Counted from the stretch's first letter, positions 43,661-53,268 are shown. The stretch is DNA of 64,000 nucleotides from Betaproteobacteria bacterium UBA1934 (GCA_002337055.1 DDFG01000003.1:1-64000), one strand, 5' to 3'. Numbers and translations are program-made. The notes: generated by a model not told the origin, from the sequence alone.

Positions 43661-44965
43661 GTGCGTTCGCGCGCGTGGCTCGCGGCGGCGCTGCTTGGCG
43701 CCGCCGTATGCCTGAGCGCCGCGCACGCTCGTACCAAACCGCGCGCACCCGCAGACACGCCGGAGATCGCCGGCCGACAGGCGGACCTGAAAGACCTGCG
43801 CGAACGCATCGAGGCACTCCGCAAGGAGGTCGCCGCCGGTGAGAGCCACAAGGCGCACGCCAGCGACCGCCTGCGCGAATCCGAGCGCGAGATTTCGGGC
43901 CTTCAGCGCGAATTGCACCAACTCGCCGGACAGCGCGGACAGCTTCAAACCTCTCTGAACAATCTGCAAAAGCAATCGCAGGAGCTGGAAGCCGGCCTGC
44001 TCCAACAGCAGAGTCAGCTCGAAAAACTGCTGCGCAGGCAATACATGCGCGGCTCGCCCGATGCCCTGCAATTGTTGCTGAACGGCGGCGACCCCAATCA
44101 GCTCGCCCGCGACATGGTGTATCTGTCGCTGATCGGAAGAGCGCGCGCCGAACTGCTGGGTGAGATCCACGCCACGCTGGATCGCAAAAAAACCCTTGCC
44201 GCGCAAACCCGCGACGAGGTGGAAGAACTCGCCGAGGTAGAAGCCGAGCAGAAGCAGCGGCACGCCGAACTGCAAAAACAACGCTCACAGCGTCAGCAAG
44301 TGCTGGCCGAGGTCTCGTCCAAACTGGCGGGACAACGAAAGGAAATCGGCCATTTGCAACAGGACGAAAAACGCCTGACTCAGCTGGTCGACCGCCTCTC
44401 CAAACTGCTGGCAGCGCGCGCCAAAGCCGCCGAAAAAGCGGCCGAGAAACCCGTTGAAAAACCGGGCGAAAAGCTCGCCACGCCCGAAAAACCCGTCAAA
44501 GGCCGCGAACCTGTGCAAGCCCAGCCTGTCGAAGCGGAAAACCGGTACTTGCCCACGCCGGGCAATGGCCTGTTCGCGCAACAAAAGGGCCAACTGCGGC
44601 TACCCGTGCGCGGTGCGGTCGTCGGACGTTACGGTGCGGCCCGCGAAGGCGGGGGCAGCTGGAAAGGCGTCTTCATCCGCGCAGCCGAGGGCAGCGAGGT
44701 CAAAGCGGTCGCCCAGGGTCGCGTGGTGTTCGCAGAATGGATGCGCGGTTTCGGCAACCTGTTGATTATCGACCATGGCGATGCCTACCTGTCGATCTAC
44801 GGCAACAACGACTCGCTGCTGAAGCAGGTCGGCGATGCCGTCAAGGGCGGCGAGTCGGTGGCCAGCGTCGGCAACAGCGGGGGCAACCCGGAAACCGGTT
44901 TATACTTTGAACTCCGTCATCAAGGACAAACCTTGGATCCCCTCAAATGGGCCAGCATCAAATGA
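43661..44965 (+). CDS. EnvC-like murein hydrolase activator
   Basis: Periplasmic coiled-coil protein with a degenerate LytM domain that in E. coli activates amidases at the septum. The 434-residue product has a signal peptide (about 1-22) and a long coiled coil (about 40-250). A Lys/Pro/Glu-rich linker and the LytM domain (about 315-430) follow. The zinc-ligand positions are lost: SWKGVF replaces HxGxD and LYFELR replaces HxH, so it is an activator and not an enzyme. GTG start at 43661 right after gpmA. The ctpA start overlaps its stop. Confidence 0.88.
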   Translation: MRSRAWLAAALLGAAVCLSAAHARTKPRAPADTPEIAGRQADLKDLRERIEALRKEVAAGESHKAHASDRLRESEREISGLQRELHQLAGQRGQLQTSLNNLQKQSQELEAGLLQQQSQLEKLLRRQYMRGSPDALQLLLNGGDPNQLARDMVYLSLIGRARAELLGEIHATLDRKKTLAAQTRDEVEELAEVEAEQKQRHAELQKQRSQRQQVLAEVSSKLAGQRKEIGHLQQDEKRLTQLVDRLSKLLAARAKAAEKAAEKPVEKPGEKLATPEKPVKGREPVQAQPVEAENRYLPTPGNGLFAQQKGQLRLPVRGAVVGRYGAAREGGGSWKGVFIRAAEGSEVKAVAQGRVVFAEWMRGFGNLLIIDHGDAYLSIYGNNDSLLKQVGDAVKGGESVASVGNSGGNPETGLYFELRHQGQTLDPLKWASIK

Positions 44966-46392
44966 CCAAAACACGACAAATCTCCCTGACTATCGGCGGT
45001 TTCATCGCCGGCGCCCTGATCAGCCTGCACCTGCCGGCCTTCGCCGACAAGGAAAAGGTGAAACCCGGCCTGCCTATCGAGGAATTGCGGACCTTCGCCG
45101 AAGTGTATAACGCCATCAAACAGGGCTACGTCGAGCCGGTCGAAGACAAGAAGATGATCGCCAACGCGATCTCGGGCATGCTCTCCAACCTTGATCCGCA
45201 TTCGACCTACCTCGATAGCGACGCCTTCAAGGACTTGCAGACGACCACCCAGGGCGAGTTTGGCGGACTGGGCATCGAGGTCGGCCAGGAAGACGGCCTC
45301 GTCAAGGTCGTTTCGCCCATCGAGGACACGCCCGCTTTCCGCGCGGGGGTCAAGGCGGGCGACCTGATCTTCAAGCTCGACGACACGCCGGTCAAGGGCC
45401 TGACGCTGACCGAAGCGGTCAAAAAAATGCGCGGCAAGCCAGGCACCAAGATCAAAATTTCGATCCTTCGCAAGAACGAACCCAAACCCATCGACCTGAC
45501 GTTGACCCGCGAAGTCATCAAGGTGGCGAGCGTCAAATCCAAGCTGGTCGAACCCGGCTACGCCTGGCTGCGCGTCACCCAGTTTCAGGAAAACACGGTG
45601 CCCTCCGTGGTCAAGCATCTTACCGACCTGAGCAAACAGGGCCCGCTGAAAGGCCTGGTGCTTGATCTTCGCAATGACCCGGGCGGTCTGCTGAACGGCG
45701 CCATCGGCGTTTCTTCCGCCTTTCTGCCGGCCAACGTCAAGGTTGTCTCAACCGATGGTCGAGTGCCCGACGCCAAGCAGGAATTTCTCTCCCGCGCCAG
45801 CGACTATCAGCGCGGCAGCCGCGGCGAAGACATGTTGAAGGATCTGCCCGCCATCGCCAAAACGGTGCCCATCGTGGTGCTGGTCAATGGCGGCTCGGCC
45901 TCTGCCTCGGAAATCGTCGCCGGTGCCTTGCAGGATCACAAGCGCGCCGTCGTCATGGGCACCCAGACCTTCGGCAAGGGTTCGGTGCAGACCGTGCTCC
46001 CGCTGCCGGGCGAGACGGCCATCAAGCTGACCACGGCACGCTATTACACGCCCAGTGGCCGTTCCATTCAGGCCAAGGGCATCACGCCGGACATCCTTGT
46101 CGAGGAAAGCGCCAATGGCCACAACACGGGCTTTCAGCTGCGCGAAGCGGATCTTGAACGTCACCTGACCAACGACCGCGACAAAGAGGCTGCCAAGGAC
46201 GCCAAGGAAACCCCCAAGCCGACCGCCAAAACCCCCGGCAAACCCGGCAAGGGCAAAGATGGCGGCCGCGACGACGATGCCGACGATGTTCCCTTCGTGC
46301 GACTGGAGTATGCCAGCAAGCAGGATTACCAGTTCCAGCAGGCGTTGAACCTGCTGAAGGGCGTCAACATCATCCAGGCCAAGGCCCAGTAA
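44962..46392 (+). CDS. Carboxy-terminal processing protease (S41 family)
   Basis: CtpA/Prc-type serine protease of the envelope. The 476-residue protein has a signal segment (about 8-28), a PDZ domain (about 90-170) and the S41 catalytic core. The serine lies in NGGSASASE and the lysine in FGKGSVQTV. The C-terminal Lys/Pro/Asp-rich tail is variable in the family. ATGA overlap with the EnvC-like gene shows translational coupling, and such proteases are known to control wall hydrolases elsewhere. Confidence 0.93.
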   Translation: MTKTRQISLTIGGFIAGALISLHLPAFADKEKVKPGLPIEELRTFAEVYNAIKQGYVEPVEDKKMIANAISGMLSNLDPHSTYLDSDAFKDLQTTTQGEFGGLGIEVGQEDGLVKVVSPIEDTPAFRAGVKAGDLIFKLDDTPVKGLTLTEAVKKMRGKPGTKIKISILRKNEPKPIDLTLTREVIKVASVKSKLVEPGYAWLRVTQFQENTVPSVVKHLTDLSKQGPLKGLVLDLRNDPGGLLNGAIGVSSAFLPANVKVVSTDGRVPDAKQEFLSRASDYQRGSRGEDMLKDLPAIAKTVPIVVLVNGGSASASEIVAGALQDHKRAVVMGTQTFGKGSVQTVLPLPGETAIKLTTARYYTPSGRSIQAKGITPDILVEESANGHNTGFQLREADLERHLTNDRDKEAAKDAKETPKPTAKTPGKPGKGKDGGRDDDADDVPFVRLEYASKQDYQFQQALNLLKGVNIIQAKAQ

Positions 46393-46400
46393 GGTTCACC

Positions 46401-46802
46401 ATGACCTCGGACGAACTGCGGAAACAGCGCGAAATCATCTTCGCCAAGTTTCCGCCGGATCAGGCGCCCGGCGCGGCCGACGACCTGCAACGGCTGGAGG
46501 AACTGGCCGTGCAGGCGTACCGCGAGAAACACGCCGTCGGGGTCGAGTATCAACTCACCGATCACACGCTACAGGAGATCGAGGAACACCTCCTCGATCA
46601 TGGCTACCATCTCGACAACGCCTTGTTGAACAAGCTGCGCCGCGCACTGATCCATTATGTGGAAGAGACGCAGTTGCACAACCTCGGCGCCCCCGAAAAA
46701 CGCCTGAAACGCTCCCAGCAGGAAGGCTACGTTCAGGCCTGGGAAAAGCAACCGCACGGCGACCACGACGACACGCCGCCGGAATGGCGGGATTACAAGT
46801 AG
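46401..46802 (+). CDS. Conserved hypothetical protein
   Basis: A 133-residue charged, mostly helical cytoplasmic protein with no signal or transmembrane segment and no motif I recognise. Features are an acidic N-terminal half, the segment HTLQEIEEHLLDHGYHLDNALLNKLRRAL, and a histidine/aspartate-rich C-terminus (HGDHDDTPPEWRDYK). AAGG lies before the ATG. It sits 8 bp after ctpA, and the MoeB-like gene begins directly after its stop, so it is part of that operon. Confidence 0.8.
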   Translation: MTSDELRKQREIIFAKFPPDQAPGAADDLQRLEELAVQAYREKHAVGVEYQLTDHTLQEIEEHLLDHGYHLDNALLNKLRRALIHYVEETQLHNLGAPEKRLKRSQQEGYVQAWEKQPHGDHDDTPPEWRDYK

Positions 46803-47549
46803 GTGGACGACCAGCAACTGCTTCGCTACAGCCGGCATGTGCTGCTCGACGCGCTTGGCGTCGAGGGTCAGGAAAAGCTGCTGGCCGGGCACGCCCTGGT
46901 CGTCGGCGCCGGCGGCCTGGGTTCGCCGGCCGCGCTCTATCTCGCCTCGGCGGGCATCGGCACGCTGACGCTGGCGGATGGCGACACCGTCGATCTCACC
47001 AATCTCCAGCGCCAGATCCTGCACACTCAGGAACGCGTGGGCCAGCTCAAGGTGGAATCCGGCCGCGCCGCGCTGGCCGCCGTCAATCCCGAAACCCGAG
47101 TGGTCCCGCTCGCCAGCCGCCTCAGCGGCGAAGCGCTGGAAGCCGCAGTCGCCGCCGCCAACGTAGTGCTCGACTGCACCGACAACTTTGCCACCCGGCA
47201 CGCCATCAACCGCGCCTGCCTGCGCCAGCGCAAGCCGTTGGTTTCCGGGGCCGCCATCGGTTTTGACGGCCAGCTCAGCGTGTTCGACCCGCGCCGCGCG
47301 GATTCGCCCTGCTACCACTGCCTGTTTCCCGAAGGCGAAGACGTGGTCGAAACCCGTTGCGCCGTGATGGGCGTATTTGCACCGCTAACCGGCCTGATCG
47401 GTTGCGCGCAGGCCGCCGAGGCGCTCAAGCTGGTAGCGGGCATCGGCGACTCGCTGTGCGGCCGGCTCTGGCTGCTCGACGCACTCTCCATGCAATGGCG
47501 CAGCATCCGTGTCGGCCGCGATCCGGGCTGCACGGCGTGCGCCCCCTAA
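46803..47549 (+). CDS. moeB: MoeB/ThiF-family adenylyltransferase
   Basis: E1-like enzyme that adenylates the C-terminus of a sulfur-carrier protein (MoaD or ThiS). The 248-residue protein has the ATP-binding VGAGGLGSPAALYLASAG (about residues 34-51) and DLTNLQRQ. The zinc cysteines are CYHC (about 160) and CTAC at the C-terminus. GTG start immediately after the previous stop. Whether it serves molybdopterin or thiamine cannot be decided here. Confidence 0.9.
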   Translation: MDDQQLLRYSRHVLLDALGVEGQEKLLAGHALVVGAGGLGSPAALYLASAGIGTLTLADGDTVDLTNLQRQILHTQERVGQLKVESGRAALAAVNPETRVVPLASRLSGEALEAAVAAANVVLDCTDNFATRHAINRACLRQRKPLVSGAAIGFDGQLSVFDPRRADSPCYHCLFPEGEDVVETRCAVMGVFAPLTGLIGCAQAAEALKLVAGIGDSLCGRLWLLDALSMQWRSIRVGRDPGCTACAP

Positions 47550-47581
47550 CTTCCTGAATTCGCATCCTCAAGAGAACTTTC

Positions 47582-49525
47582 ATGAACACTCCTCACCGCC
47601 TTGTCGCCGCGCTGTGCCTGCCACTGATCACGCTGACCGCGCCGAGTTTCGCCCAATCTGCCGGCTACAGCGGACATGGCGCCGATTCGCTCTCGCCCGC
47701 CACGCTGGAACAATTCCGCGCTGCGCCGCTGCCTGACCCCATCTCGCGCCGCATACAAAGCCTGCTCGACCTGCGTTCGCCCAGCTCCGGCGTGCTGGCG
47801 CCCGACGGCAAGCGCCTTTTCTTCACCTGGCGCGTCACCGGCACCGACCAGATCTGGCGTGTCGATGGTCCGGAACGCTTTCCGGTGCAAATGACCGGCG
47901 GCGAGGATCGCACCCTGCCGCTGGCCGTCACGCCCGATGGCAAATGGCTCGTGCTCTCGCGCGACCGCAAGGGCGAGGAGTATCCGGGGCTCTACCTGCA
48001 ACCCGTCGAGGGGGGCCCGCTCAAACTCGTCCAGCATCTGCCCAAAGTGCAGACGTTCTTCGGCTTCGTCAGCCGCGACAGTCAAGCCCTCTATTTCGTC
48101 GCCAACGAAAAGGCGCCCAACCACTACACCGTATTCCGTTACGATATTGCCAGCGGCACCAAGACTGCCGTCTTCGACCAGCCCGGCCTCTGGCGCATCG
48201 CCGACCACGCCGACGACGGCAAGCTGCTGCTGGTGCGCCTGATCGACTCGCAAGCGCGCGAATACGTGCTCTACGACCCGGCGACGCAGCAGAGCACGCC
48301 ACTCTTCGGCCAGAATGAAAAGTTCGAATACGCCGCCGCCTTTGGCCCGCGCCCGGGCGAGCTATTTGTGCTGACGCCCAAGTTCGGCGATTTCCGCCGG
48401 CTCTACCGTTGGCGCGATGGCAAGTTCGATCCGGTTACCCCGGAACTGAACTGGGATGTTTCCGGCTTTTCGCTCGATCCCGCCAAAAAACGCCTGTATT
48501 ACGCGGTGAACGAGGCGGGATATACGCGCAGTACGGCGCTGGACGCCACTACCCTCAAGGTGCTGCCGGTGCAATGGCCGCGCGATGCCGACCACCAGAC
48601 CTTCGGCACCACTTCACAGGATGGCCGCTACGTGACGCTGGCCACCGTCAAGGCCCGTCGCGCCACCTATGTCTGGGACTGGCAGACCAACAAGCTGACG
48701 CAATGGGTCGTCGGCTCGATGCCTGAGGAAGACAGCAAACGCTTCGCGGTCGCGAGTCTGGAGCACTACGTCGCCCGCGACGGCACCAAAATCCCGATGT
48801 TCGTCCGCCGTCCGCCAGGCTGCGACACGCAGGTCTGCCCGGTGCTCGTGCATTTCCACGGTGGCCCCGAGGGCCAGAGCCGCGCAGGCTTCAGCCCGAT
48901 CTGGCAACTCTTCATCGACGCCGGCTTCATCGTCGCCGACCCCAATGTGCGCGGCTCGGAAGGCTACGGCCGGCGCTGGCGCGACGCCGACAACGGCGCG
49001 CGTCGGCTGGACGTGATCACCGATATTGAGGACGCCGCAACCTGGATCAAACAGAACTGGGCCAAGAATGGCGTCGCGCCGAGGCTCGGTGTCTTTGGGG
49101 GCAGCTATGGCGGCTACAGCACGCTGATGGCGATGACGCGCTTTGCCGGCGCTTACGATGCCGGTGTGTCGGTGGTGGGGATTTCTAATCTCAATACCTT
49201 CCTGAAAAACACCGCCCCGTATCGTCGCGCCTTGCGAATCAGCGAGTATGGCGATCCGGAAACGCAATCCGAAATGCTGGCGCAACTCTCCCCGGTCACC
49301 TATATCGACCGTCTCAAGGCCCCGCTGATGATCATCCAGGGTGCCACCGACCCGCGCGTGCCAGTCGGCGAGGCCGTGCAGATGTACGAAGCCGCCAAGG
49401 CACGCGGCACGCCGGTCGAGTTGATGATTTTCGCCGACGAAGGCCATGGCGCCGCAAAGCGCGACAACCAGGCGATGGAATGGGGCCACATGTTGCGCTT
49501 CTTCGAGCAGCACCTGAAACGCTAA
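47582..49525 (+). CDS. Exported S9 prolyl oligopeptidase-family peptidase
   Basis: Serine peptidase of the prolyl oligopeptidase/acylaminoacyl type. The 647-residue protein has a signal peptide (about 1-25, ending SFA), an N-terminal beta-propeller with repeated D-G-K blades, and a C-terminal alpha/beta-hydrolase. The predicted triad is S508 (GGSYGG), D590 (GATDPRVP) and H622 (DEGHG). The periplasmic location suggests peptide degradation for nutrition or quality control. Confidence 0.92.
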   Translation: MNTPHRLVAALCLPLITLTAPSFAQSAGYSGHGADSLSPATLEQFRAAPLPDPISRRIQSLLDLRSPSSGVLAPDGKRLFFTWRVTGTDQIWRVDGPERFPVQMTGGEDRTLPLAVTPDGKWLVLSRDRKGEEYPGLYLQPVEGGPLKLVQHLPKVQTFFGFVSRDSQALYFVANEKAPNHYTVFRYDIASGTKTAVFDQPGLWRIADHADDGKLLLVRLIDSQAREYVLYDPATQQSTPLFGQNEKFEYAAAFGPRPGELFVLTPKFGDFRRLYRWRDGKFDPVTPELNWDVSGFSLDPAKKRLYYAVNEAGYTRSTALDATTLKVLPVQWPRDADHQTFGTTSQDGRYVTLATVKARRATYVWDWQTNKLTQWVVGSMPEEDSKRFAVASLEHYVARDGTKIPMFVRRPPGCDTQVCPVLVHFHGGPEGQSRAGFSPIWQLFIDAGFIVADPNVRGSEGYGRRWRDADNGARRLDVITDIEDAATWIKQNWAKNGVAPRLGVFGGSYGGYSTLMAMTRFAGAYDAGVSVVGISNLNTFLKNTAPYRRALRISEYGDPETQSEMLAQLSPVTYIDRLKAPLMIIQGATDPRVPVGEAVQMYEAAKARGTPVELMIFADEGHGAAKRDNQAMEWGHMLRFFEQHLKR

Positions 49526-49533
49526 GGCAAGCG

Positions 49534-50007
49534 ATGGCAGTCAAAGCCCTACGCCGGCTTTCAGCAATTGCGTTCTTCATCGTAGCGACTTCGGCGCAAG
49601 CTGCTTCATACCTTCAAGTCAGCCACCTCCAACATTTCTATGCAGGAGGTGGTGGTTGCGCCGATAGATTTTGGCTTGTTTGGAACAATTCTGAATTTGC
49701 AATCACTGACATTGAGTTGCTTATTGAAATCAAGTCCAAAGGGCAACAAAGCGCGCTCGAAGCGATACGTCTGGAACGTCTCGGTATCAACGCCACCGAC
49801 AACCAAGATGAAGCTTCCTTTGAGATCCCGCAATGCTTGTCAGGAAAGCCGAAACTGAAAATTCTTTCGGCATCCGGAAGCATACGAGGTCAAAAAATTG
49901 ATCTTCTAGCGAATAAGCTGCTGCGGGTCGGCAAAGTTACGACCTTTCCTATTCATTTCAATAGTGCATACCTTCGTTCTGTTGGCAGCACTGAGACAAA
50001 CCGGTAG
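49534..50007 (+). CDS. Small exported protein of unknown function
   Basis: A 157-residue product with a signal peptide (about 1-25, ending AQA) and a soluble domain containing two cysteines (GGGCADRFW and PQCLSGKP) that may pair. The base composition is visibly more AT-rich than its neighbours and the codon choice looks different, hinting at recent acquisition. AAGG precedes the ATG at 49534, 8 bp after the peptidase stop. I do not recognise a family. Confidence 0.7.
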   Translation: MAVKALRRLSAIAFFIVATSAQAASYLQVSHLQHFYAGGGGCADRFWLVWNNSEFAITDIELLIEIKSKGQQSALEAIRLERLGINATDNQDEASFEIPQCLSGKPKLKILSASGSIRGQKIDLLANKLLRVGKVTTFPIHFNSAYLRSVGSTETNR

Positions 50008-50016
50008 CTTAAAATA

Positions 50017-50517
50017 ATGACCGACGTCCGCATCCAGGTTCCCGACGAGGCACACTTCTACAGCCTGCATAGCGCGCTGGGCAGAGTGGCGGCGGAGCGG
50101 CAATTTCTTTCGCTCACTGCCGCACCCCCGCTGCCCGATTCGCTGGCTTTCTACCGGGACCTGAAACGCCGCGACGACCCGCACTTCGTCGCGGTGAAGG
50201 GCGACACGGTACTCGGCTGGGTGGATATCGCCCCACAGTTCGGTCAGGCCCGGGCGCATATCGGGACGCTGGGCATCGCGCTCGTTCCGGAGGCCCGCCA
50301 TATGGGGCTTGGACGGCAATTGATGCAGGCGGCGATCGACAAGGCCTGGACCAACCGTCTGGGCCGCATCGAACTCAGTGTGCGCGCCGACAACTCCAAT
50401 GCCATCGCTCTCTACGAGCGCTGCGGTTTCGTCCTTGAAGGACGGCTGCGCCGCGCCCACCGGATCGACGGGGTCGACCACGACGTGCTGGTCATGGCAC
50501 TACTTGCGGAGAACTGA
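50017..50517 (+). CDS. GNAT-family N-acetyltransferase
   Basis: A 166-residue acetyltransferase. The acetyl-CoA pyrophosphate loop is in EARHMGLGRQLM (about residues 88-99), followed by RIELSVRADNSNAIALYERCGFVLEGRLRRA, typical of GNATs related to RimI or phosphinothricin-type acetyltransferases. The substrate is unknown. The next gene starts 1 bp after its stop codon, so the two are probably co-translated. Confidence 0.9.
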   Translation: MTDVRIQVPDEAHFYSLHSALGRVAAERQFLSLTAAPPLPDSLAFYRDLKRRDDPHFVAVKGDTVLGWVDIAPQFGQARAHIGTLGIALVPEARHMGLGRQLMQAAIDKAWTNRLGRIELSVRADNSNAIALYERCGFVLEGRLRRAHRIDGVDHDVLVMALLAEN

Positions 50518-50518
50518 C

Positions 50519-51028
50519 ATGCGACTGCGCATCCTGATTACCGGCGGCACCTTCGACAAGCGCTACGATCCGATTCGCGGTCACCTGACCTTTCAGGACA
50601 GCCATTTGCCGGACATCATCGAACAGGTTCGATGCACTTTGCCGATCGAACTCGAACTGAACCAGCTGATCGACAGCCTCGACATGCAGGACGAGAATCG
50701 ACGGCACATTCTCGCCGCCTGCGAGGCCGCCAGCGAAGAAGCCATCGTTATCACCCACGGTACCGACACCATGACCGAAACCGCCGCCGTGCTCGGGCGA
50801 GCGCAGGTAGAAGGGACACCGACGCTCGCCGGCAAGCGCATCGTGCTGACCGGTGCCATGGTGCCGTATTCCGTACAGGGCAGCGATGCGCTGTTCAATC
50901 TGGGCGCTGCCGTACTAGCAACACAACTGTTGCCGCCCGGCGTTTATATCGTCATGAATGGGCAAAGCTTCCGCTGGAACGCCGTGCGCAAGAACCGCGA
51001 ACTAGGCGTGTTCGAAAACAACGCGTAA
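50519..51028 (+). CDS. Half-size asparaginase-like protein
   Basis: A 169-residue protein corresponding only to the N-terminal domain of type I/II L-asparaginases. It retains both threonine motifs, ITGGTFD (residues 7-13) and THGTDTM (about 79-85), but has no C-terminal domain. GGAG precedes the ATG. Stand-alone asparaginase N-domain proteins occur in other proteobacteria, and their activity is uncertain. It follows the GNAT gene closely. Confidence 0.85.
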   Translation: MRLRILITGGTFDKRYDPIRGHLTFQDSHLPDIIEQVRCTLPIELELNQLIDSLDMQDENRRHILAACEAASEEAIVITHGTDTMTETAAVLGRAQVEGTPTLAGKRIVLTGAMVPYSVQGSDALFNLGAAVLATQLLPPGVYIVMNGQSFRWNAVRKNRELGVFENNA

Positions 51029-51134
51029 GCCACTGTGCGTCAGGACATTTCACAAAATACCAACCTGATGGCATAGCCGTTGGGATAAATCTTCGCGATA
51101 ATCATCACCTGCTTTCCGAAAACTGGATATCTAC

Positions 51135-52154
51135 TTGCACGCCATTCTTGCCGCCATCGAAGCCCTCGGAGCCAGCCGCGACAGACGGCAACTGGCGCGG
51201 CTGCTGGTACGGGCGACCGGGCAAATATTCGGGCATGAGGCCGATATCGCCTTTTTCTGTCAGGAACGCGACCAGACGGCGGAAATTTTGATTTACACCG
51301 GTCCTGGCGTTTCGTTGGCTTTAGAAGAGTCATGGATTCAATTGCTGCGAGACAAGCTCTTGTCGCCCAACATTGCAACTACCTGCATCCTCGCCGACCG
51401 AACCTACGGCATCGTGCCCCTGCATGCCTCGGAACTGGGCGAAACACGCACTTTTCTCGCCTTCTCGACGACAACAGCTCGATATGCGTTAGAGCACGAG
51501 ACCCTGCTTTGCCTTGCGCGCGTTTATGGCAACCAGCTCCGCCTGCTGGACTACAGCGAGCTCGACTCGCTGACCCGCCTGCTCAACCGTAAAACCTTCG
51601 ATGAAACCTTTGACCGTCTGCTGACGCACGGGGACTCGCACGATGATCCGGCGTTGGAACGACGCACGGCGGAATCAGGCGAAGCCTGGCTGTGCGTCAT
51701 CGACATCGACCATTTCAAACGTATCAACGACACATTCGGGCATTTGTTCGGCGACGAAGTGCTGCTTCGCATCGGCGACCTAATGCGCAAAACCTTCCGG
51801 AGCGAGGACCGCCTGTTCCGGTTCGGCGGCGAGGAGTTCGTGGTGATTCTGAACGCCGACGGCCCTGACCACGCCACACGCGGCTTTGACCGTTTTCGGC
51901 AGGCTGTCGAAAGCCACGAGTTTCCTCAGGTGGGGCAGGTAACATGCAGCATCGGCTTTACGCGCGCTGGCGGCGCCGATGTTCCGACCGACGTGCTCGG
52001 TCGCGCTGACGAGGCTTTGTATTTCGGCAAGAAAAATGGCCGCAACCAAGTCAATGGCTACGAACAATTGATCGTCAGCGGCGCGATTGCCGCGCCGGTC
52101 GCCGTTGAATCGACTACAGAAGCCGACTTCGACATCGACGCGCTGTTCGAATGA
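51135..52154 (+). CDS. Diguanylate cyclase with GAF-like N-terminal region
   Basis: Likely makes c-di-GMP. The 339-residue protein has an N-terminal region (about 5-145) resembling a GAF-type sensor. The GGDEF domain (about 150-310) has an intact FGGEEF active site near residue 232 and an RSED inhibitory site five residues before it. No signal or membrane span is seen, so it is cytoplasmic. The start is TTG at 51135, because no ATG or GTG is available upstream. It may feed the c-di-GMP-binding MshE, but that is inference. Confidence 0.88.
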   Translation: MHAILAAIEALGASRDRRQLARLLVRATGQIFGHEADIAFFCQERDQTAEILIYTGPGVSLALEESWIQLLRDKLLSPNIATTCILADRTYGIVPLHASELGETRTFLAFSTTTARYALEHETLLCLARVYGNQLRLLDYSELDSLTRLLNRKTFDETFDRLLTHGDSHDDPALERRTAESGEAWLCVIDIDHFKRINDTFGHLFGDEVLLRIGDLMRKTFRSEDRLFRFGGEEFVVILNADGPDHATRGFDRFRQAVESHEFPQVGQVTCSIGFTRAGGADVPTDVLGRADEALYFGKKNGRNQVNGYEQLIVSGAIAAPVAVESTTEADFDIDALFE

Positions 52155-52176
52155 AGCGCCCTGTTCCGGTGGCGAG

Positions 52177-53268
52177 TCAGTCCACCCTGGGACGCGCCAG
52201 CAGACGGATATCCGGGCCGATCTGGCGCAGATCCTGTATTTGCAGCATGCGCCGCTCGCCCAGATCGCCCAACTCGGGCAGACCGAACAGACCGAGAGCG
52301 TCGTGCCCGATCAGGCAGGGCGCCAGATATAGCAGGTACTCATCAACTAGCCCCGCCGCGACCAGCGAACCGTTGAGTTTGCAGCCGGCTTCGGCATGTA
52401 TTTCGTTGATGCCGCGCCGCCCCAGTTCGGTCAGTAGCGCGGGCAAATCAACCTTGCCGGCAGAATTGGGTAGATACAACACTTCCGCCCCCCGCTCGGA
52501 AAGTGCAGCTGCCTTATCCGCATCCTCGCGAGCGGTGGCAACGAGCAGCGGCGCCCCCTCAAGTACGCGCGCCGCGAGTGATATATCCAGGCGGCTATCG
52601 ACAACCACTTTCAGCGGTTGCCGCGGTGTTTCGATGTCGCGGACATTGAGTTGCGGATCGTCATCTTTGACCGTGCCGATGCCCGTGAGCAAGGCGCAGG
52701 CGCGGGCCCGCCAGCGGTGTCCATCCCGACGCGCGTCGGCACCGGTGATCCACTGACTCCGACCGTTATTGAGGGCGGTCTTGCCATCCAGGCTCGCGGC
52801 CGCTTTGAGCCGCAGCCACGGCCGCCCGCGCGTCATCCGCGAGACGAAACCGATATTGAGTTCGCGCGCCGCATCTTCGCATAGACCGCACGCAGTCTCG
52901 ATACCGGCGGCGCGCAGGCGCGCCAGTCCGCGCCCGGCCACCAGCGGATTGGGGTCGCCCATCGCAGCCACCACCCGGGCGACGCCAGCCGCAATCAGCG
53001 CGTCCGCGCAGGGCGGCGTACGGCCCTGATGGCTGCAGGGCTCGAGCGTGACATAAGCAGTCGCCCCCCGCGCCCGCGCCCCCGCCTTGGCCAGCGCATG
53101 GGCCTCGGCGTGAGGGCCGCCAGCGCGTTCGTGCCAGCCTTCGCCCACCACAACGCCATCCCTCTCTAGCAAACAACCGACGCGCGGATTCGGCGTCGCC
53201 GTTAACATGCCGCGCTCGGCCAGCCGCAAGGCTCGCGCCATGTACGCGTGGTCGGCGGCGGAGAACAT
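52177..53268 (-). CDS. ribD: Bifunctional riboflavin biosynthesis deaminase/reductase
   Basis: Carries out steps two and three of riboflavin synthesis. The 363-residue protein has an N-terminal zinc deaminase (HAEAHAL and PCSHQGRTPPCA, about residues 52-86) and a C-terminal reductase domain (about 148-360, with WITGADARRDGHRWRA). The ATG at 53268 shares bases with the nrdR stop; an in-frame GTG one codon earlier gives GTGATG. Operon with nrdR and glyA. Confidence 0.95.
   Translation of the reverse strand: MFSAADHAYMARALRLAERGMLTATPNPRVGCLLERDGVVVGEGWHERAGGPHAEAHALAKAGARARGATAYVTLEPCSHQGRTPPCADALIAAGVARVVAAMGDPNPLVAGRGLARLRAAGIETACGLCEDAARELNIGFVSRMTRGRPWLRLKAAASLDGKTALNNGRSQWITGADARRDGHRWRARACALLTGIGTVKDDDPQLNVRDIETPRQPLKVVVDSRLDISLAARVLEGAPLLVATAREDADKAAALSERGAEVLYLPNSAGKVDLPALLTELGRRGINEIHAEAGCKLNGSLVAAGLVDEYLLYLAPCLIGHDALGLFGLPELGDLGERRMLQIQDLRQIGPDIRLLARPRVD

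Noticed and set aside
42835..43851. Upstream extension of the ArsR frame across gpmA
   Set aside because: The stretch is antisense to gpmA; the ArsR fold is complete from 42816.
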